DNA of 64,000 nt from Umezawaea endophytica. GTDB taxonomy: Bacteria; Actinomycetota; Actinomycetes; Mycobacteriales; Pseudonocardiaceae. Positions 8,446 through 16,777 of the stretch are shown piece by piece. The stretch covers positions 1 through 64,000 of the forward strand of contig NZ_JANYMP010000024.1 in NCBI RefSeq assembly GCF_025061645.1. The letters run 5' to 3'. The translations under genes and the position numbers were made by a program. The notes beneath the pieces were generated by a model. It was not told where the DNA came from. It searched no databases and worked only from the letters and a program-made list of their open reading frames with translations. The first letter of the stretch is position 1. Each line of letters starts with the position of its first letter.

Positions 8446-9255
8446 TCAGTAGTGGGCGCGGTAGCGGTACAGCACCGTTTCCTCGGCGCTGAACTGGGAG
8501 AACGGGAAGGGTTCCGCGGACAGCGCGGTCACGCCCGCGCCGAGGAAGTGGCGGGCGACGGCACTGCCGGTCTGGGCGTAGACCACCAGTGGGACGCCGC
8601 GGTCTCGGCAGGTGGTCAGGATCTCGTCGAACGTCCCGTTGCCGATGGTCATGCCCGTGGCCACGACGGCGTCGGCGATGTCGAGCACCTGGCGCATGTC
8701 GGTGGTCACCGGGTCGCCCCACTGGGTGGTGCGCAGCACCAGGTCGCACGGCAGGCACTCCGCGCCGCGGTCCCGGATGGCCGCCACGAGCGGGTTGACC
8801 ACACCGATCAGCGCGACCTTCGCACCGGACGGCACGTCGAGCAGCCCGGCCACCGCGGTGTCCCTGGCCACGGCCCTGCTCTCCGGTGTCCCGGCGGGCA
8901 GGCGCACCTGCTCGGCATCGCTGGCGCGGTGCGGGCGGGCGTTGGCGAGGTAGGCGTCGAGGACCGCGACGCGGACCGGACCTGGTGCGGTCACGAGGAG
9001 ATCGGCCACGGAAGCACCGGAGGCCTCGGCGCAGACCGCGGGATCGACCTCACCGTCGGCGAACGCGCAACCGCCGATCGCACCGCCGACACGGGCCAGC
9101 ACGTACTGGTTGCGGTAGGTGGTGGTACCGCCTGCCAACCGGGTGCCGTGGTGCACCCAGAACACACTGGTGGCAGCGGTGTCGTGCGGGTCGGGTCCGT
9201 GTTCACCCGCACGCACGGCATCCACGAGTTCGTCCACTGTGGACACAGCTTTCAC
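8446..9255 (-). CDS. DUF364 heavy-metal-chelation domain protein
   Basis: This 269-residue protein has the two-part DUF364 architecture: an enolase-like N-terminal part (GTTTYRNQYVLARVGGAIGG) and a C-terminal Rossmann-like part with VALIGVVNPLVAAI and VATGMTIGNGTFDEIL. DUF364 proteins are annotated as putative heavy-metal chelation proteins, but their reaction is not established. GTG start with AGGAGG five bases upstream. It sits between the ABC ATPase and the PLP enzyme, spaced 36 and 19 bp. The context points to synthesis or handling of a metallophore. Confidence 0.7.
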   Translation of the reverse strand: MKAVSTVDELVDAVRAGEHGPDPHDTAATSVFWVHHGTRLAGGTTTYRNQYVLARVGGAIGGCAFADGEVDPAVCAEASGASVADLLVTAPGPVRVAVLDAYLANARPHRASDAEQVRLPAGTPESRAVARDTAVAGLLDVPSGAKVALIGVVNPLVAAIRDRGAECLPCDLVLRTTQWGDPVTTDMRQVLDIADAVVATGMTIGNGTFDEILTTCRDRGVPLVVYAQTGSAVARHFLGAGVTALSAEPFPFSQFSAEETVLYRYRAHY

Positions 9256-9291
9256 GCGATCCTCCTGATGAGTGGTGGTGACGACGTCGGC

Positions 9292-10059
9292 TCAGCGAGC
9301 AGGACCCCGATAGGCGACAGCGAGGCGACCCACGTCGTCACGGCCGACATCGGCGTCCACTTCGAACACTTCGCGCAGCAGCTCCGGGGTCAGCACCTGC
9401 TCGGCGGAGCCGTCCGCGACGACCACTCCGTGCTGGAGCAGCACGAGCCGGTCGCAGTAGCGCACGGCCAGGGTGAGGTCGTGCAGGGCGACGACCACGG
9501 TTTGCCGCGTGGTGGCCACGAGTTCCAGCAGTTCGAGCTGGTGGCGGACGTCGAGGTGGTTGGTCGGTTCGTCGAGCAGCAGGCCCCAGGTGCGCTGCGC
9601 CAGTGCGCGGGCGAGGTGGGTGCGCTGCCGTTCGCCACCGGAGAGCTGCTTCCACGGCCGGTCGGCCAACGCGGCCAGGTCGAGGCGGTCGAGCGCGGCC
9701 GCGGCGACCGCCCGGTCGGTGGCGTCCGGTCCACGCCACGGCGAACCGTGAGCGGTGCGGCCGAGCAGGACCACCTCGCCGACGGTCAGGTCGCTGTCGG
9801 TGTCGGCGGTCTGCTCGACGAACGCCACGTGCCGCGCCCTGGTGCGCGCGGGCCACCCGGCGATGTCGGCGCCGTCGTAACGGACGTGTCCCGCGGTAGG
9901 CGAGCGCAGCCCGGCGAGGCACCGCAGCAGCGAGGACTTGCCTGATCCGTTGGGGCCCAACAGTCCTACCGTCTGGCCCGGTTCCACGACCAGGTCGACC
10001 TCGCGCACGATGGTCCGGCCGGGCACGCCCCAGGACAGGTGTCGTGCTTCGATCCTCAC
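9292..10059 (-). CDS. ABC transporter ATPase, FecE/BtuD type
   Basis: The 255-residue ATPase has Walker A GPNGSGKSS, a Q-loop (FVEQTAD), signature LSGGERQR, Walker B LLLDEPTNHLD and an H-loop (ALHDLT). It energises import of a metal-chelate with the adjacent permease and binding protein. The GTG start at 10059 overlaps the permease TGA by 4 nt (GTGA). The open frame continues far upstream, but that is antisense to the permease reading and is not used. Confidence 0.9.
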   Translation of the reverse strand: MRIEARHLSWGVPGRTIVREVDLVVEPGQTVGLLGPNGSGKSSLLRCLAGLRSPTAGHVRYDGADIAGWPARTRARHVAFVEQTADTDSDLTVGEVVLLGRTAHGSPWRGPDATDRAVAAAALDRLDLAALADRPWKQLSGGERQRTHLARALAQRTWGLLLDEPTNHLDVRHQLELLELVATTRQTVVVALHDLTLAVRYCDRLVLLQHGVVVADGSAEQVLTPELLREVFEVDADVGRDDVGRLAVAYRGPAR

Positions 10060-11147
10060 AGTTCCCCTCGTTCGCGCAGGATCAGCAGGAACAGCGGAAC
10101 GCCGATCAACGCGGTGAAGACACCGACCGGCACTTCCAGCGGCGCGAACGCCACGCGCGCCAGCGCGTCGGTCCACACCAGGAACGTCGCGCCTACCACC
10201 GCGGACAGCGGCAGCAGGAACCGGTGCAGCGGCCCGACGAGGAACCGCACGCCGTGCGGCACGATCAGGCCCACGAACCCGATGGCGCCCACCGCCGCGA
10301 CCGCGACGGCGGTCAGCAGGGACGTGGTGACCAGCAGGACCATCCGCACCGTGCGGACGTCGATGCCCAGCGACGCCGCGGTGTCCACGCCGAAGGCGAA
10401 CCCGTCCAGTGCCGCCGAATGCAGCCAGACGACCAGGAGACCTACCCCGCAAGCGATGGCGCACAGCACGACCGCTTGCCACCGGGCCGGGGCCATCGAG
10501 CCCAGCAGCCAGTAGGTCAGCGCGCGGGTGCTGTCCGCGTCGCCGGAGGACATCAGGACCAGCGAGGTGATGGCGGTGAACAACTGTCCGACCACGACAC
10601 CGGTCAGCACGATGCGCACCGAGTCCAGGCCGCGGCGGCGCAGCAGGAGCATCAGCAGTGCGAAGGACAGCAGGGCACCGAGGAACGCGCCGCCGGTCAT
10701 CCCCAACTGGGAACCGGCGAAACCCAGGAGCACCACGACCACCGCGCCGGTGGACGCGCCGGAGGACACGCCGAGCAGGTAGGGATCGGCCAGCGCGTTG
10801 CGGGTCACGCTCTGCAAGGCCGCGCCGCACACCGCCAGCGCCGCCCCGACCAGTGCGGCCAGCAGCACCCTCGGCACGCGCAGGTCCCAGATCAACGAGT
10901 CGGCCAGTCGGGGCAGCGGCTGCACGGGCAGGCCGAACCGCGTGCCGACCGAACGGCCGATCTCCGCCCACCCCATCCCGCCGCCGAGACCGACGCGCAG
11001 GGCGATGACCAACGACACCAACAAAACGAGGACGCACAACAGCAGCACGACGACCCGGCGTCCGCCGGCGTCACGGGGTTCGTCGGCGGAGGACGGCGCG
11101 ACGACCGGCTCGACCGCGGGGTCCAGCAGCGCCACCGGATCAGCCAC
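10056..11147 (-). CDS. FecCD-family metal-chelate ABC permease
   Basis: The 363-residue polytopic membrane protein has a first hydrophobic segment around residues 31-49 and about ten in all. The family pattern is clear: LRVPRVLLAALVGAALAVCG, then NALADPYLLGVSSGAS, then GFVGLIVPHGVRFL. It probably homodimerises and imports a siderophore, haem or cobalamin-like metal chelate. It overlaps the binding-protein gene by 8 nt and the ATPase by 4 nt, so the three should be made together. Confidence 0.92.
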   Translation of the reverse strand: MADPVALLDPAVEPVVAPSSADEPRDAGGRRVVVLLLCVLVLLVSLVIALRVGLGGGMGWAEIGRSVGTRFGLPVQPLPRLADSLIWDLRVPRVLLAALVGAALAVCGAALQSVTRNALADPYLLGVSSGASTGAVVVVLLGFAGSQLGMTGGAFLGALLSFALLMLLLRRRGLDSVRIVLTGVVVGQLFTAITSLVLMSSGDADSTRALTYWLLGSMAPARWQAVVLCAIACGVGLLVVWLHSAALDGFAFGVDTAASLGIDVRTVRMVLLVTTSLLTAVAVAAVGAIGFVGLIVPHGVRFLVGPLHRFLLPLSAVVGATFLVWTDALARVAFAPLEVPVGVFTALIGVPLFLLILRERGEL

Positions 11148-12135
11148 GGGGAGCGATCTCGTCGAGCTTGCCGGTGAGGGTGCGCAGCGCGTCGACCGTG
11201 CGCACGGAGGGGTCCATCTCGATGCCCGGCAGTTGGATGATCTTCGCGTCGCGCATGGCGGCCAACTGCGACACCGCCGGGTGCTCGCGCATCATCGCCA
11301 GCTTCTCCGCCGCGCTGTCGCCGGGGTTGCCGCGCTCGGACAGGTCACCGACGACGATGACGTCGGGCTGGCGCTTGGCGACCTCGTCCCAGGACACCTC
11401 CGGCCACTCCTGGTCCACGTCGTCGAAGACGTTGGTCACACCCGCCAGTCGGCTCATGTGGCTGGCCATGCCGCTCTTGCCCGCCACGTAAGGGATTCCG
11501 TTGAACACGGAGTACACCCACACGACCTTCAGCCCGTCGGGGCGCTTCTCCCCCGCGGCGCGGGCCTGGTCCAGGACCGCCCGCTGCTCGGACACCAGGT
11601 GACCCGCACGGTCGGGGACGCCCAGCACCGCGCCCAGGTCCTCGAAGTCGCGGAACATCCGCTCGAACGGCTCGGTCTTGCCGTCAGGGCAGTTCACCGC
11701 GCTGACGAACGTCGGCACGCCGAGCTGCTCCAGTTCGTCGCGGGTGCCCGCGCGGTCCGCGGTGAACAGCTCCTTGAACGAGGCCACCACCAGGTCCGGG
11801 TTGGCCGCGCGCAGCGGTTCGGCGGTGAGGACCTTCGGCGAGAGCACCGGGATCTTCGCGTATACCTCGGTGTACTGGGGCGACACCTTGGTCTTGAGGT
11901 TGGCCGTGCCCGCGAGCCGGTCGCCGACGCCCAGCGCCAGCAGCGTTTCCGTGGAGGACTGGTCAAGGGCCACCACCCGTCCAGGCGAGCCGTCGAAGGT
12001 GAGTCGCTTGCCGCAGCTATCGATCGCGACCGCGCCGGACGAGGCGGGGGTGCTCGGAGCGCTTTCCGGTGTGGCGCACGCGGCGGCCAGCACCGCCGCC
12101 GCGAGGACGGGGACCAACCGGGCGGAACGAGACAT
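11140..12135 (-). CDS. Metal-chelate ABC substrate-binding lipoprotein
   Basis: The 331-residue protein begins at the ATG at 12135 with GGAGGG upstream. A signal peptide ends in LAAAC, placing the lipid-anchored cysteine at about residue 20. The mature part is FecB-like: GRVVALDQSSTETLLALGVG at the start, and the linker pattern seen in type-III periplasmic binding proteins (VVWVYSVFNGIPYVAGKSGM). It captures the chelate outside the cell for the FecCD/FecE pair. It is first in the operon and lies 37 bp from the Fur/Zur-like palindrome. Confidence 0.88.
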   Translation of the reverse strand: MSRSARLVPVLAAAVLAAACATPESAPSTPASSGAVAIDSCGKRLTFDGSPGRVVALDQSSTETLLALGVGDRLAGTANLKTKVSPQYTEVYAKIPVLSPKVLTAEPLRAANPDLVVASFKELFTADRAGTRDELEQLGVPTFVSAVNCPDGKTEPFERMFRDFEDLGAVLGVPDRAGHLVSEQRAVLDQARAAGEKRPDGLKVVWVYSVFNGIPYVAGKSGMASHMSRLAGVTNVFDDVDQEWPEVSWDEVAKRQPDVIVVGDLSERGNPGDSAAEKLAMMREHPAVSQLAAMRDAKIIQLPGIEMDPSVRTVDALRTLTGKLDEIAPRG

Positions 12136-12172
12136 GAACCCTCCACTGCTCGACATCGATGCCGTTACCTTG

Positions 12173-12185
12173 AATGATTATCATT
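12173..12185. promoter_or_regulatory. Fur/Zur-family operator-like palindrome
   Basis: AATGATTATCATT is a 13-bp inverted repeat with a single central mismatch, inside the AT-rich 84-bp gap between the ABC operon and the MFS gene. It resembles Fur-family boxes (AATGATNATCATT core). I favour Zur because iron control in actinobacteria is usually through DtxR/IdeR, whose box looks different. A single site could control both divergent transcripts. Confidence 0.6.
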
Positions 12186-12219
12186 ACCAAATCAAGCCCC
12201 CCGGTGAAGAGGAGTTCGT

Positions 12220-13449
12220 GTGGTGCCCCACGTCACCCCTGCTGACGCGCGATCGGCGTCGGTGTTCCGCAGCCTGTCCTTCCTGCGGCTCTGGACCGGG
12301 ACGACCGCGTCCGGCGTCGCCACCTGGTCCCTGCCGTTCATCCTCGGCCTGGCCGTGCTCGAACGGTCCGTCACCGCCGTGGAACTGGGCATCGTGCTCG
12401 CCGCCCGCACAGCCGGTTTCCTCGCCGCCGTCCCCGTGGCCGGGGTGCTGGCGGACCGGCACGACCGGCGCCGGGTGGTCCTGTGGGCGGGCCTGGTCGC
12501 CGCGCTCGCGGCACCGGTGATCGCCCTGGGCATGGGCCGATCGGTCGTCGTGATGGCGATGGCCGCCGCGGTCGTCGGCGCCGGGCAGGGCGCCTGCCGT
12601 CCCGCGTTCCAGGCCCTGACCGCCGAGGTCGTCGCCGAACACCAGCGGCAGCAGGCGAACGCTGCGCTCACCCTCTCCGTGCGGGTCACCACGCTCGTCG
12701 CGCCGGGGCTCACCGCGCTGCTCGCCGTGGTCGTCGACACGAGGGTCCTACTGATCGCCACCGGCGTGCTGTGGCTGGGCGCGGCGCTCATCCCCCCGGC
12801 GGGCGCGGGCCGGACCCCGATCACAACGGACGGGGCCGGGACTCGCTTCACCGCGGACTTCCTCGACGGGATTCGCGAAGCCCGCAGGCATCCGTGGTTC
12901 CTGGCCGGTCTCGGCGCGCTCACCGCCGTGATCGCCACCGGCTACTCCGCGACCGGTGTGGTGCTGCCGCTGGTGAGCCGGGACCGCTACGGCACCGAGG
13001 CCGTGCTGGCCGCCGCCCTCACCGCCTACACCCTCGGCGCGCTCGTCGGCGCGGTCCTCGTCGCGCGCTGGACGCCCCGCGCGCAGGGGTGGACCGCCCT
13101 CGCGGGCCTGGCCTGCTACGGCTTCGCGCCGCTGAGCCTGCTACTGCCCGTCCCGGCCGTCGTGGTCGTGGCCGCCTACGTCCTGGCGGGCGTGGGCATC
13201 GAACTGTTCAACGTGCCGTGGTTCACCGCCACCCAGCGGGAGGTCGACCCCAGGATGCTGGCACGGGTGTCCTCTTTGGACTTCCTGCTGTCCTACGGCC
13301 TCGCCCCGGTAGGCCTCGCCCTGATCGCCCCCGCGATCTCCCACTTCGGCCCGGAACCCGTGCTGGCGATCTGCGCGGCCATCTGCTTCACCGCCCCCGC
13401 CGCGGCCGCGCTCGTGCCGTCCTCACGCGACTTTCGGGCGGTCCGGTGA
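12220..13449 (+). CDS. MFS transporter
   Basis: The 409-residue protein has twelve predicted hydrophobic segments and the MFS loop 2-3 signature GVLADRHDRRRVV (about residues 72-84). It resembles enterobactin-exporter (EntS)-type and macrolide-efflux MFS proteins. GTG start with GAAGAGGAG upstream. Divergent from the metal-chelate ABC operon and sharing its palindrome, it is a good candidate for exporting the chelator that the ABC transporter re-imports. Confidence 0.8.
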   Translation: MVPHVTPADARSASVFRSLSFLRLWTGTTASGVATWSLPFILGLAVLERSVTAVELGIVLAARTAGFLAAVPVAGVLADRHDRRRVVLWAGLVAALAAPVIALGMGRSVVVMAMAAAVVGAGQGACRPAFQALTAEVVAEHQRQQANAALTLSVRVTTLVAPGLTALLAVVVDTRVLLIATGVLWLGAALIPPAGAGRTPITTDGAGTRFTADFLDGIREARRHPWFLAGLGALTAVIATGYSATGVVLPLVSRDRYGTEAVLAAALTAYTLGALVGAVLVARWTPRAQGWTALAGLACYGFAPLSLLLPVPAVVVVAAYVLAGVGIELFNVPWFTATQREVDPRMLARVSSLDFLLSYGLAPVGLALIAPAISHFGPEPVLAICAAICFTAPAAAALVPSSRDFRAVR

Positions 13450-13451
13450 CC

Positions 13452-13466
13452 TTGCCCGCCGGGCAA
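13452..13466. terminator. Short GC hairpin between convergent genes
   Basis: TTGCCCGCCGGGCAA forms a six-pair stem with a 3-base loop, directly after the MFS stop and before the convergent P450 stop. There is no T-run, as is common in actinomycetes. It may act in both directions, but evidence is only positional. Confidence 0.3.
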
Positions 13467-13494
13467 CCAGTGTGAGTGGACCGGCTCACGCCCG

Positions 13495-14676
13495 CTACCC
13501 CAACCGGACCGGGAGCGACGTCACGAGGGTGCCGATGTCGCGTTCGGCGAAGACGATCTCGTCCGGTCGCACGGTGAGCCGCAGTCCCGGTGCCCGGTCC
13601 AGCAGGGCGTCGAGGGCGACCGCCAGCAGGGCTCGGGCGAAGCCGACGCCGGGGCAGTAGTGCCGTCCGCCGCCGAACCCGATGTTCTTGCGGGCAGGCC
13701 GGTCCACCCGGAACACGTCGGGGTCGTCGTAGGCGGTCGGGTCGTGCAGGGCGGCGATCCACGCCAGCAGCACGGCCTGGCCCTCGGCGACGGTGCCGGA
13801 CGGCAGGTGGACCTCGGCGGTCGCCACCCGGAGCGCGGCGACGTTGCCCATGTGCACGTGGCGCAGGAGTTCGTCCACGGCCGCGGGCACGGACTCCCTG
13901 CTCTCGACCAGCGCCGTCCAGTGCGCCGCGTCGTCGCTCAGCAGGGCGAGCACGGACCGGCCCAGCACCCCGCTCGGGGCCTCGACCCCGGCGGACACCA
14001 GTAGTCGCACGATGCTGACCAGTTCGTCCCGGTCGAGCCGCGCGTCGGTGTCCGGCGGCGTGACGAGGTCGAGCAGCAGCGGAGCGTCCGGGCGTGGTGC
14101 GGCGACGACCTCGCGCAGGTACGCGGTGAACTCCGCCACCAGCGCGGCCCGCTCGTCGGGTGGCACCGGGGTGGCCAGGGTGTAGGCGCCCGACCACCGT
14201 CGGACGCGGTCCGCGTCGGCCTCGGGGATGCCCAGCAGCGAGCACATCGTGAGCAGCGGGAGCTTGGCGCAGTACTCCTCGACCAGGTCCGCGGTCGGCC
14301 CCATCGCGTCGAGCAGCCTGCCCGCCACCAGTTCGACCACCGGGACGTACCGCGCCACGCGGGTGTTGTTCAGCGCCTGCGTTGCGATCCGGTGCACGCG
14401 GTCGTGCGCCTCGTCCGCCTGGTTGATCAGCAGTTCGGGGTCGTAGAGGAAGTTCGGCTCGGCGCTGTTCCGCGGCGCGTCGGGCAGGACGTGGTTGCGC
14501 GACAACCTCGGCTCGGCCGCCGCCGCGGCGACGTCCTCGTGCCGGACCAGCAGGATCGCCTCGTCCCCGCTGGGCAGGGTGACCGTGCCGAACGGGCAGG
14601 TCTTCCGGCGCTCGGCGAACTCCGGGGCCGGCGCGAGCCGATTGCCTGACGGGAAGGGGAAAGCGGGCGCGTTCAC
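13495..14676 (-). CDS. Cytochrome P450 lacking the I-helix threonine
   Basis: The 393-residue P450 starts at the GTG at 14676, which overlaps the preceding monooxygenase stop (GTGA). The haem loop is FGGGRHYCPGVG with Cys341, and the C-helix has HDRVHR (91-96). The I-helix reads SAGVEAPSG (228-236): the glutamate is present, but the normally conserved threonine is Ala233. Such changes occur in P450s where the substrate takes over proton delivery. As last gene of a five-gene NRPS-like operon, it likely oxidises a carrier-bound amino acid or the assembled product. Confidence 0.85.
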   Translation of the reverse strand: MNAPAFPFPSGNRLAPAPEFAERRKTCPFGTVTLPSGDEAILLVRHEDVAAAAAEPRLSRNHVLPDAPRNSAEPNFLYDPELLINQADEAHDRVHRIATQALNNTRVARYVPVVELVAGRLLDAMGPTADLVEEYCAKLPLLTMCSLLGIPEADADRVRRWSGAYTLATPVPPDERAALVAEFTAYLREVVAAPRPDAPLLLDLVTPPDTDARLDRDELVSIVRLLVSAGVEAPSGVLGRSVLALLSDDAAHWTALVESRESVPAAVDELLRHVHMGNVAALRVATAEVHLPSGTVAEGQAVLLAWIAALHDPTAYDDPDVFRVDRPARKNIGFGGGRHYCPGVGFARALLAVALDALLDRAPGLRLTVRPDEIVFAERDIGTLVTSLPVRLG

Positions 14677-15680
14677 CGGGAACTCCTCTCGCGCACGGCG
14701 GCCAGGTGCGGCAGCGCGTGCAGGGTGGTGGCCGTGTCGACGCCGAAGTCGATCAGGCAGGCGACCTCGTCGACGCCGATCCCGGTGAGCCGGTCGAGGA
14801 AGGCCAGGCAGGTCTCGGGTCCGCCGAAGAGGCCCGCCCTGGTGAGGTAGCGCTCGAACGCCCGGTCGACCAGGAAGTCGACGTCGTCCTCGTCGAGGTC
14901 CCTGCCCACCAACCGGGCCGACAGGTCGAGCGAGCGCCGCAGGTACCGCCGCATCGGGTCGCGCACGACGTCCCGCACGGAGGCGTCGTCGGGGCCCGCG
15001 AACGCGTGCAGCATGAGGGTCACCCGGCCCCCGGCACCGCGCGTCGTCCGGTAGCGCTGGATCTTGGCCGCGAGGTCGTCGACCTCCTGGTTGAGCAGGT
15101 GCGTCAGGACGTTGGCCCCGAGCCTGCCCGCGAGCTCGAACGTGGCCGGGTCGCCCGCGCTGGTGATCCAGACAGGTGGGTCCGGTCGCACCGGACGGGG
15201 GTAGGCGGCCAGGTCGACCTCGGCTCCGCGCCCGTCGACCCGACGCACCGTTCCGCCCCGCCACAGCGTGCGCACCTCGTCGAGCAGCCGGACGAAGTCG
15301 CGTCGCCGGTTGTCGAACGCCTGCGGCGCCAGGGCGAAGTCGACCGCGTGCCAGCCCGAGGCGAACGCCAGCCCGACCCTGCCGCGGGAGAGCTGGTCGA
15401 CCACGGCCCACTCCTCGGCGACGCGCAGCGGGTCGTGCAGGGGCAGCACGACGCTGCCCGCGCGAATCCCGATCCGCGTGGTCACCGCGGCGATGGCGGC
15501 ACTGGTGACCGACGGGTTGGGGTAGGGGCCGCCGAACGGGTGGAAGTGCCGCTCCGGCGTCCACACCGCGTCGAACCCGTTGTCGTCGGCGAACTTCGCG
15601 CCTTCGAGCAGCAGCCGGTAGGCGTCCGGTGTGGACTGTTCCCCCGCGTCGGCGGTGAAGTAGAACAGGCTCAGGTCCAC
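14673..15680 (-). CDS. NRPS-associated luciferase-like flavin monooxygenase
   Basis: The 335-residue TIM-barrel protein opens with MDLSLFYF and contains FDAVWTPERHFHPFGGPYPNPS (first 18 residues of the motif at about 33-50). This pattern is typical of the MupA/Atu3671 subgroup of bacterial luciferase-like monooxygenases that sit in or beside NRPS and PKS systems. It should use reduced FMN and oxygen to hydroxylate or oxidatively modify a carrier-bound or free intermediate. GTG start. It overlaps the condensation protein by 10 nt and the P450 by 4 nt. Confidence 0.85.
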   Translation of the reverse strand: MDLSLFYFTADAGEQSTPDAYRLLLEGAKFADDNGFDAVWTPERHFHPFGGPYPNPSVTSAAIAAVTTRIGIRAGSVVLPLHDPLRVAEEWAVVDQLSRGRVGLAFASGWHAVDFALAPQAFDNRRRDFVRLLDEVRTLWRGGTVRRVDGRGAEVDLAAYPRPVRPDPPVWITSAGDPATFELAGRLGANVLTHLLNQEVDDLAAKIQRYRTTRGAGGRVTLMLHAFAGPDDASVRDVVRDPMRRYLRRSLDLSARLVGRDLDEDDVDFLVDRAFERYLTRAGLFGGPETCLAFLDRLTGIGVDEVACLIDFGVDTATTLHALPHLAAVRERSSR

Positions 15681-16777
15681 AGCGGCTCCGCGGAGTTCAG
15701 GCCGATCGCGTCGCGCAGCGCCTCGGTGAACTCCTCCACGGGTGCGCGGGTCCCGCGGGGGTGGAGCATCTTCCCCACCGTCGTAGGACCGTCGACGACG
15801 GTCAAGTGCAGGAGGTTGCGGGCGATGCCGGTAGAGGTCGTCCAGTCGACGCGCGAATCCGCGAACGACGGGGGTTCGACTCGACGCCGGTAGCTCAACG
15901 AGATCGCCGTGGGTGACAACGACGGTCGCGCACCGCTCAACGGCGTGGCCCGGAACGGGTAGAGCGCGCGCAGGTCCCGCCGCACCGCGCGGACCTGGTC
16001 CAGCACGGGCACGTCGTGCGGCGTCGCGCAGGGCAGCGGGAGTTCGTTCACGAAGAGTCCTATGTGGTCCGATTCGCCCGGTGTCCTGGTGGACAGGGCG
16101 ATGGTGAGGTCACCGAGACCGCCCGCGACGAAGCGGAACGCCGAGAGCAGGAGTTCGAACCGCGTCACCCCCAAGCCGTCCGCCACCACGTCCAGCCGCG
16201 CCGAGGCCTCGCGGGTCAGGACGCCCGACCACTCCTCCCCCGGCCCCGCGACGAACTCGGTGGCACGGTGCGGACGCGTCCGCCGGAACTCCCGCGCGGC
16301 CGTGGGCGGCGGCCGTCGGGGCTCCGGGAGTGGGGCGAGGGGCGTCTTCCGGTAGAACGCGGCCAGGTCTCGCACGAGCACGTCCTTGGAGTGCCCGTCG
16401 AAGACCGAGTGGTGGGCGGTGAACACGAGCAGCGGCCGTTCACCGGTGGCCACCGCGAACCGGCACAGCGGTCCGGTGTCGAGGGCGAACCCCCTGGCCA
16501 TCTCCTCCACCGCCGATACGCGCTCGACGTGCCGCACCACGGGCTGTTCCCGTGCGGGCACCAGCCACGGCAGTCCGTCGCGGTCCTCGATGGCGCCGCG
16601 CAGCACCGGGTGGCGGTCGAGCACCGCGCGGCAGGCCGACAGGAGCGCGTTGACGTCGAGGCCGGGCCCGAACGAGACCGTGAGACCAAGGGTGTAGGCG
16701 AGGCCCGCGACACCCGCCTGCTCCATGAACCAGACGCCCGCCTCCGCGGCGGTGGCGGGTCGCCCGATCACCTCCAC
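15671..16777 (-). CDS. Stand-alone condensation domain
   Basis: The 368-residue protein is one NRPS condensation domain with HHSVFDG at 122-128, which preserves both histidines, the Asp and the Gly. It is shorter than the usual 430-450 residues, mainly in the C-terminal half. It probably forms the amide or ester bond between the acyl groups carried by the two neighbouring A-PCP proteins. GTG start inside the 10-nt overlap with the upstream gene. There is no thioesterase in this operon, so this protein might also release product by transfer to a free acceptor. Confidence 0.8.
   Translation of the reverse strand: MEVIGRPATAAEAGVWFMEQAGVAGLAYTLGLTVSFGPGLDVNALLSACRAVLDRHPVLRGAIEDRDGLPWLVPAREQPVVRHVERVSAVEEMARGFALDTGPLCRFAVATGERPLLVFTAHHSVFDGHSKDVLVRDLAAFYRKTPLAPLPEPRRPPPTAAREFRRTRPHRATEFVAGPGEEWSGVLTREASARLDVVADGLGVTRFELLLSAFRFVAGGLGDLTIALSTRTPGESDHIGLFVNELPLPCATPHDVPVLDQVRAVRRDLRALYPFRATPLSGARPSLSPTAISLSYRRRVEPPSFADSRVDWTTSTGIARNLLHLTVVDGPTTVGKMLHPRGTRAPVEEFTEALRDAIGLNSAEPLWT

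Noticed and set aside
9292-11037. Open frame of 581 codons covering the ATPase and permease region
   Set aside because: Only the last 255 codons are ABC ATPase. The front is antisense-like, low-complexity sequence overlapping the permease, which is in another frame on the same strand.
13495-15564. 689-codon frame suggesting a fused oxygenase-P450
   Set aside because: The P450 starts at the GTG at 14676; the preceding part is an out-of-frame reading of the luciferase-like gene.
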